Part shown: piece after piece, positions 6,583-12,280 of the stretch
How positions within the stretch are numbered: the stretch's first letter is position 1
Layout of the letters: each line of letters starts with the position of its first letter
The notes under the pieces: generated by a model
What the model saw: the letters and a program-made list of their open reading frames with translations, nothing else
What the model was told of the DNA's origin: nothing
Databases searched by the model: none
Translations under genes and position numbers: made by a program
Source of the DNA: Brachybacterium sp.
Lineage (GTDB): Bacteria > Actinomycetota > Actinomycetes > Actinomycetales > Dermabacteraceae
Assembly: GCA_030451965.1 (NCBI GenBank)
Contig: JAKDNE010000059.1
Location: 1-12,280, forward strand
Reading direction: 5' to 3'
DNA length: 12,280 nt

Positions 6583-6677
6583 AAGAACCATGGACATCCG
6601 ATGAGTACTCACCAATGAGCACCTTCAGGAATTAGTGGTCCGAGCCCTCTTGTCGGCCGGACCGAGACAGGAGAAAT
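6583..6677 (+). promoter_or_regulatory. infB leader region: AT-rich, three overlapping micro-ORFs, palindrome and hairpin
   Basis: By hand count 6581-6636 is about 45% G+C, far below its surroundings. Three tiny ATG ORFs are chained by ATGA overlaps: MDIR (6590-6604), MSTHQ (6601-6618) and MSTFRN (6615-6635). TGAGTACTCA at 6602-6611 is a perfect palindrome. One base after the last stop, GGTCCG (6637-6642) pairs with CGGACC (6658-6663), and inside it GCC (6644-6646) pairs with GGC (6655-6657) around an 8-nt loop. The infB Shine-Dalgarno (AGGAG, 6669-6673) follows directly. No protein product is claimed for the micro-ORFs. Confidence 0.5.
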
Positions 6678-9518
<2,841 letters not shown>

Positions 9519-9525
9519 TCCTGGA

Positions 9526-9557
9526 GCGGCCGGGCGTCCTGCGGGACGCCCGGCCGC
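9526..9557 (+). terminator. Perfect 14-bp hairpin after infB (terminator, attenuator or processing site)
   Basis: GCGGCCGGGCGTCC (9526-9539) pairs without mismatch with GGACGCCCGGCCGC (9544-9557) across a TGCG loop. It starts 8 nt after the infB stop and ends 10 nt before the next Shine-Dalgarno. No U tract follows. The absence of any good promoter after it means readthrough must occur if the methyltransferase, rbfA and truB are expressed from upstream, so partial termination or mRNA stabilisation is more likely than a full stop. Confidence 0.65.
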
Positions 9558-9580
9558 GACCCGCGGGGGAGGAGGCCACG

Positions 9581-10696
9581 ATGACCCAGGTGTCCCTCGT
9601 CCTGCGCGCACCCTCGGCCAATCGCGTCTACGCGCAGGCCTCGGGTGCTCTCTCCCTCGCGGAGGCGCACTGGGTGCTCGGCGCCCACCTCGGATCCGCA
9701 CCCGTCGTGCGGGAGCGCGTGGTCGGCGGCATGGACGCCCTCGAGGTGCACATCGCCGGCGCCGGGTCCACCACCACGACCGGTCGGCTGCTCGGATCGC
9801 TGTCCTCGACCCTCGGCGTGCTGGATGCGATCGACGACCCCACCGCGGCCACGACGACGCCGCTGCTGCGTCCTCGCGACCTGCCCGGCATCCTGCACCA
9901 TCCCGCGGATCTGGAGACGATCCTGCGCTACCCGGGCAAGACCAACGAGCAGTTCACCGCCCTGCTGATCAATCTCGCCGCGGCGCTGTCCACCCGGCGC
10001 GATGCTCTGTTCGACGGCACCCTGTCCCTGCTCGATCCGCTCTGCGGTCGCGGCACCACCCTCAACCGTGCTCTGCGCCTGGGCCTGAGCCCGGTCGGTG
10101 CCGAGATCGACCGCAAGGACGTCGAGGCCTACCGGGCGTTCCTGGGCACCTGGCTGCGCGACCACCGCTACCGGCACACCCTGGACAGCATCCGGCTCAC
10201 GGTGCACGGCGAGCAGCTGGGGACCCGGCTCGAGGCCGAGCTGGCCCCGGACAAGCAGACCCTGCGGGCCGGCGATGGTCAGCGCCTCACCGTGCTCGGC
10301 TGCGACACCGTCCGGCTCGGGCAGCTGCTGCCGGCCGCGTCCGTGGACGCGCTGGTCGCCGATCTCCCCTACGGGGTCCAGCACGGCTCCCGTGCCGGTG
10401 GGGCCTGGCAGCGCTCACCCCTCGAGGTGCTGCGCGCCGCGGCCCCGGGCTGGCGCCGCGTCCTGCGGGACGGTGCCGGGCTGGCCCTGGCCGTGAACCG
10501 TCGCACCCTCGACCACGACCGGGCCGTCGCGGTGCTCGCCGAGTCCGGGCTGCGGGTCCTCAGCGCCGATGGCGCCTTCCGCCACCGCGTCGACCAGTCC
10601 ATCGACCGCGACGTCCTGCTCGCGGTCCCCACGAACCACCCCCGCGTCGAGCAGCTCACCGCTCTCGCCGCTGATCAGGAGAACGAGACCCCATGA
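9581..10696 (+). CDS. Class I SAM-dependent methyltransferase, TRM11/UPF0020-like, probable RNA (or DNA) target
   Basis: A 371-residue protein. The start ATG 9581 follows GGAGGAGG (9568-9575) at 5 nt, the strongest Shine-Dalgarno in the operon. Motif I is DPLCGRGTTL (152-161), the DP-x-CG-x-GT form seen in TRM11/UPF0020-type tRNA guanosine and related N-methyltransferases. The acidic end of the next strand is GAEID (173-177). Motif IV is DLPYG (261-265), the D/N-x-P-Y/F active-site signature of enzymes methylating exocyclic amino groups. The N-terminal ~140 residues have no motif I recognise; a THUMP domain is not obvious. It lies between infB and rbfA, where many actinobacteria have a DUF503 (YlxP-like) gene or nothing, and overlaps rbfA by 4 nt. 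The company of rRNA/tRNA-handling genes suggests an RNA substrate, but this is inference. Family confidence is good; substrate unknown. Confidence 0.8.
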   Translation: MTQVSLVLRAPSANRVYAQASGALSLAEAHWVLGAHLGSAPVVRERVVGGMDALEVHIAGAGSTTTTGRLLGSLSSTLGVLDAIDDPTAATTTPLLRPRDLPGILHHPADLETILRYPGKTNEQFTALLINLAAALSTRRDALFDGTLSLLDPLCGRGTTLNRALRLGLSPVGAEIDRKDVEAYRAFLGTWLRDHRYRHTLDSIRLTVHGEQLGTRLEAELAPDKQTLRAGDGQRLTVLGCDTVRLGQLLPAASVDALVADLPYGVQHGSRAGGAWQRSPLEVLRAAAPGWRRVLRDGAGLALAVNRRTLDHDRAVAVLAESGLRVLSADGAFRHRVDQSIDRDVLLAVPTNHPRVEQLTALAADQENETP

Positions 10697-11175
10697 ACGA
10701 CAATCCCCGCGCCCTCAAGCTCGCTGACCGCATCAAGGTCATCGTCGCGACCATGCTCGACACCCGGGTCAAGGACCCGCGTCTCGGGTTCGTGACCATC
10801 ACTGATGTGCGCGTCAGCGGCGACCTCCAGCACGCCACGCTCTTCTACACCGTCTTCGGCACCGACGAGGAGCGCGAAGGGACCGGTGCAGCGCTGGTCA
10901 GCGCCACCGGCATGCTCCGTCGGGAGGTGGGTCGCCAGACCGGCGTGCGCCTGACCCCGACCCTCGAGTTCATCGCCGACGCCGTGCCCGAGAACGCGCG
11001 CGTCATCGAGGACCTGCTCACCGAGGCCCGCGGCCGCGACGCCGAGCTCGAGCAGGCCAAGGCCGGCGCCACCTATGCCGGGGAGTCCGACCCCTACCGC
11101 AAGCCCCGCGAGGAGGACGAGCTGGAGGACGGGTCGACGCTCTCGGACGACGAGCGCGGCCGCGAGCAGGCGTGA
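10693..11175 (+). CDS. rbfA: 30S ribosome-binding factor RbfA
   Basis: RbfA binds the pre-30S subunit near helix 1 and the decoding region of 16S rRNA and is needed for late maturation and cold adaptation. The 160-residue product has the single KH-like domain in residues about 1-115: PRALKLADRIKVIVATML, DPRLGFVTITDVRVSGDLQ, the ATLFYTVFG strand, and RLTPTLEFIADAVPEN. The last ~45 residues are an acidic, Asp/Glu/Arg-rich tail, probably disordered and common in actinobacterial RbfA. The ATG at 10693 overlaps the methyltransferase TGA as ATGA, implying translational coupling. AGGAGA lies 10 nt upstream inside the preceding gene. Confidence 0.95.
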   Translation: MNDNPRALKLADRIKVIVATMLDTRVKDPRLGFVTITDVRVSGDLQHATLFYTVFGTDEEREGTGAALVSATGMLRREVGRQTGVRLTPTLEFIADAVPENARVIEDLLTEARGRDAELEQAKAGATYAGESDPYRKPREEDELEDGSTLSDDERGREQA

Positions 11176-12122
11176 CCACCGCCCCGCACGGCATCCTCCT
11201 GGTCGACAAGGCTTCGGAGCGCACCAGCCACGACGTGGTCGCCCGAGTCCGCTGGCTGCTGGGTACGAAGAAGGTCGGCCACGCGGGGACCCTCGACCCG
11301 ATGGCGACCGGGCAGCTGGTGCTCGGCGTCGGCCAGGGCACCCGCCTGCTGACCTATCTGGTGGGACTGGACAAGACCTACCGGGCGAGGATCCGGCTGG
11401 GTCGGGCCACCACCACCGATGATCGCGAGGGGGAGCCGCTCGGAGACGTGGTCGATGCCACTGGCCTGACCGAGGCGGACATCGAGCAGTCGCTCAGCGC
11501 CCTGCGCGGCGACATCGCACAGGTGCCCTCCACCGTCAGCGCCATCAAGATCGACGGCAGGCGTGCCTACGCACGGGCCCGCGCCGGGGAGGACGTCGAA
11601 CTCTCCGCCCGTCCCGTGCGGATCTCCCGCTTCGAGGTGAGCGGACGGTCCGTCGACGGCCCGTTCCTCGACCTGGACGTGGTGATCGACTGCTCCTCAG
11701 GCACCTACGTGCGCGCTCTGGCACGAGACCTCGGTGCCGCGCACGGCGTGGGCGGCCATCTCACCGCGCTGCGGCGCACCGCGGTAGGACCCTTCGCGGT
11801 CGAGGACGCCCTGCACGTCCCGGCGCGGGGGGAGGGGGATGACGTCGAGCTGCCACTGCACGGACTGGGCACCATCGCCGCCCGCGTGCTCCCCACCCTG
11901 GCCGTCGACGACGAGCAGGCCGCGGCCCTCGGCACCGGACGCCGGATCCGGTCCGAGGCGGACGTGGCACCCGTGTCCGAGCCGCCTGCGCAGCATGGCC
12001 CGGCCGCCCAGTCGCGGCCGGTCGCCGCGCTCGACGATGGCGGGCACCTGATCGCGATCCTGGAGCGGGAGGGGCCGTCCTGGCGGCCCCTCATGGTGGT
12101 CCCGCTCGACGCACGCTGCTGA
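11172..12122 (+). CDS. truB: tRNA pseudouridine(55) synthase TruB
   Basis: TruB converts U55 in the T-loop of tRNAs to pseudouridine and acts as a tRNA-folding chaperone. The 316 residues begin TTAPHGILLVDKASERTSHDVV. The catalytic motif GHAGTLDPMATG (36-47) has its nucleophile at Asp42. LDKTYRARIRLGRAT and SSGTYVRALARDLG, both typical of the family, follow, then LRRTAVGPF. The C-terminal third is a PUA-like or short actinobacterial C-terminal domain. The GTG start overlaps the rbfA stop as GTGA. No clear Shine-Dalgarno precedes it, so initiation probably relies on ribosomes terminating on rbfA. Last gene of the run in this window; ribF often follows in relatives but is not present before the window ends. 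Confidence 0.96.
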   Translation: MTTAPHGILLVDKASERTSHDVVARVRWLLGTKKVGHAGTLDPMATGQLVLGVGQGTRLLTYLVGLDKTYRARIRLGRATTTDDREGEPLGDVVDATGLTEADIEQSLSALRGDIAQVPSTVSAIKIDGRRAYARARAGEDVELSARPVRISRFEVSGRSVDGPFLDLDVVIDCSSGTYVRALARDLGAAHGVGGHLTALRRTAVGPFAVEDALHVPARGEGDDVELPLHGLGTIAARVLPTLAVDDEQAAALGTGRRIRSEADVAPVSEPPAQHGPAAQSRPVAALDDGGHLIAILEREGPSWRPLMVVPLDARC

Positions 12123-12213
12123 GGATCCCGGGCCCAGGCGCCGCCGAGGGCGACGGGCCACGGAGGCCGCCGGGGATCGCGCAGGCAATGGGGCCACGCA
12201 GGTCATGGAGAAG

Positions 12214-12244
12214 GGCCCGTCCCCCCGCGCCGCGGGGAGGGGCC
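12214..12244 (+). terminator. Candidate hairpin terminator downstream of truB
   Basis: CCCCGC (12223-12228) pairs with GCGGGG (12232-12237) over a GCC loop, and outside it GGCCC (12214-12218) pairs with GGGCC (12240-12244), with a small bulge and a C.A mismatch between them. It lies about 90 nt after the truB stop. No U tract; instead the sequence runs into G tracts. An additional, looser inverted repeat joins 12124-12131 with 12170-12178. Confidence 0.45.
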
Positions 12245-12252
12245 GTCGGCGC

Positions 12253-12278
12253 GGGGGGGGCGGCGGGGGGGGGGGGGG
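12253..12278. other. Poly-G low-complexity end of the window, probably unreliable
   Basis: Eight G (12253-12260), then CGGC, then fourteen G (12265-12278). Such runs directly after a strong GC hairpin and at a sequence end look like sequencing or assembly artefact rather than biology. No feature is called here. Confidence 0.6.
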
Positions 12279-12280
12279 CC

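Overview
The window is high-GC DNA (roughly 70% G+C by eye) from an actinobacterium. GTG starts, ATGA/GTGA gene overlaps, a 328-residue NusA that stops after its KH domains, and an IF2 with a long Pro/Gly/Lys/Arg-rich N-terminal extension all fit that. The gene order proS / DUF4439 lipoprotein / rimP-nusA-ylxR-infB-rbfA-truB is the familiar actinobacterial translation-factor neighbourhood. I suspect Micrococcales (Brachybacterium or Dermabacteraceae-like), but that is an impression, not a computed placement.

Left part (1-4428). A minus-strand gene, cut by the left edge, encodes a Tat-exported, glucoamylase-like (GH15) protein. It diverges from proS (1515-3299, plus). proS converges on a minus-strand gene (3349-4428) for a Tat/lipobox lipoprotein with a ferritin-like DUF4439 domain. 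A 14-pair hairpin between their stop codons is a probable bidirectional terminator.

Right part (4483-12280). This is one plus-strand run: rimP, nusA, ylxR, infB, a class I SAM-dependent methyltransferase, rbfA and truB. Products cover 30S maturation (RimP, RbfA), transcription elongation/termination (NusA), a small RNA-binding protein (YlxR), initiation factor 2, an RNA- or DNA-modifying candidate methyltransferase, and tRNA Psi55 synthase (TruB). rimP and nusA are separated by one base. The methyltransferase, rbfA and truB are chained by 4-nt overlaps. The larger gaps are not empty. The ylxR leader carries a good -10 box and two adjacent stem-loops, the second overlapping the Shine-Dalgarno. 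The ylxR-infB gap is unusually AT-rich, with three overlapping micro-ORFs, a perfect palindrome and a hairpin. A perfect 14-bp hairpin separates infB from the methyltransferase. rimP has a short hairpin near its inferred transcript 5' end.

The last ~70 bases after truB hold a GC-rich hairpin followed by long G runs, which look like a contig end of doubtful quality. No tRNA, rRNA, CRISPR array, insertion sequence or phage gene was seen. Most of the window is conserved core genome. The parts that stand out are the structured leaders and the methyltransferase in the infB-rbfA slot.
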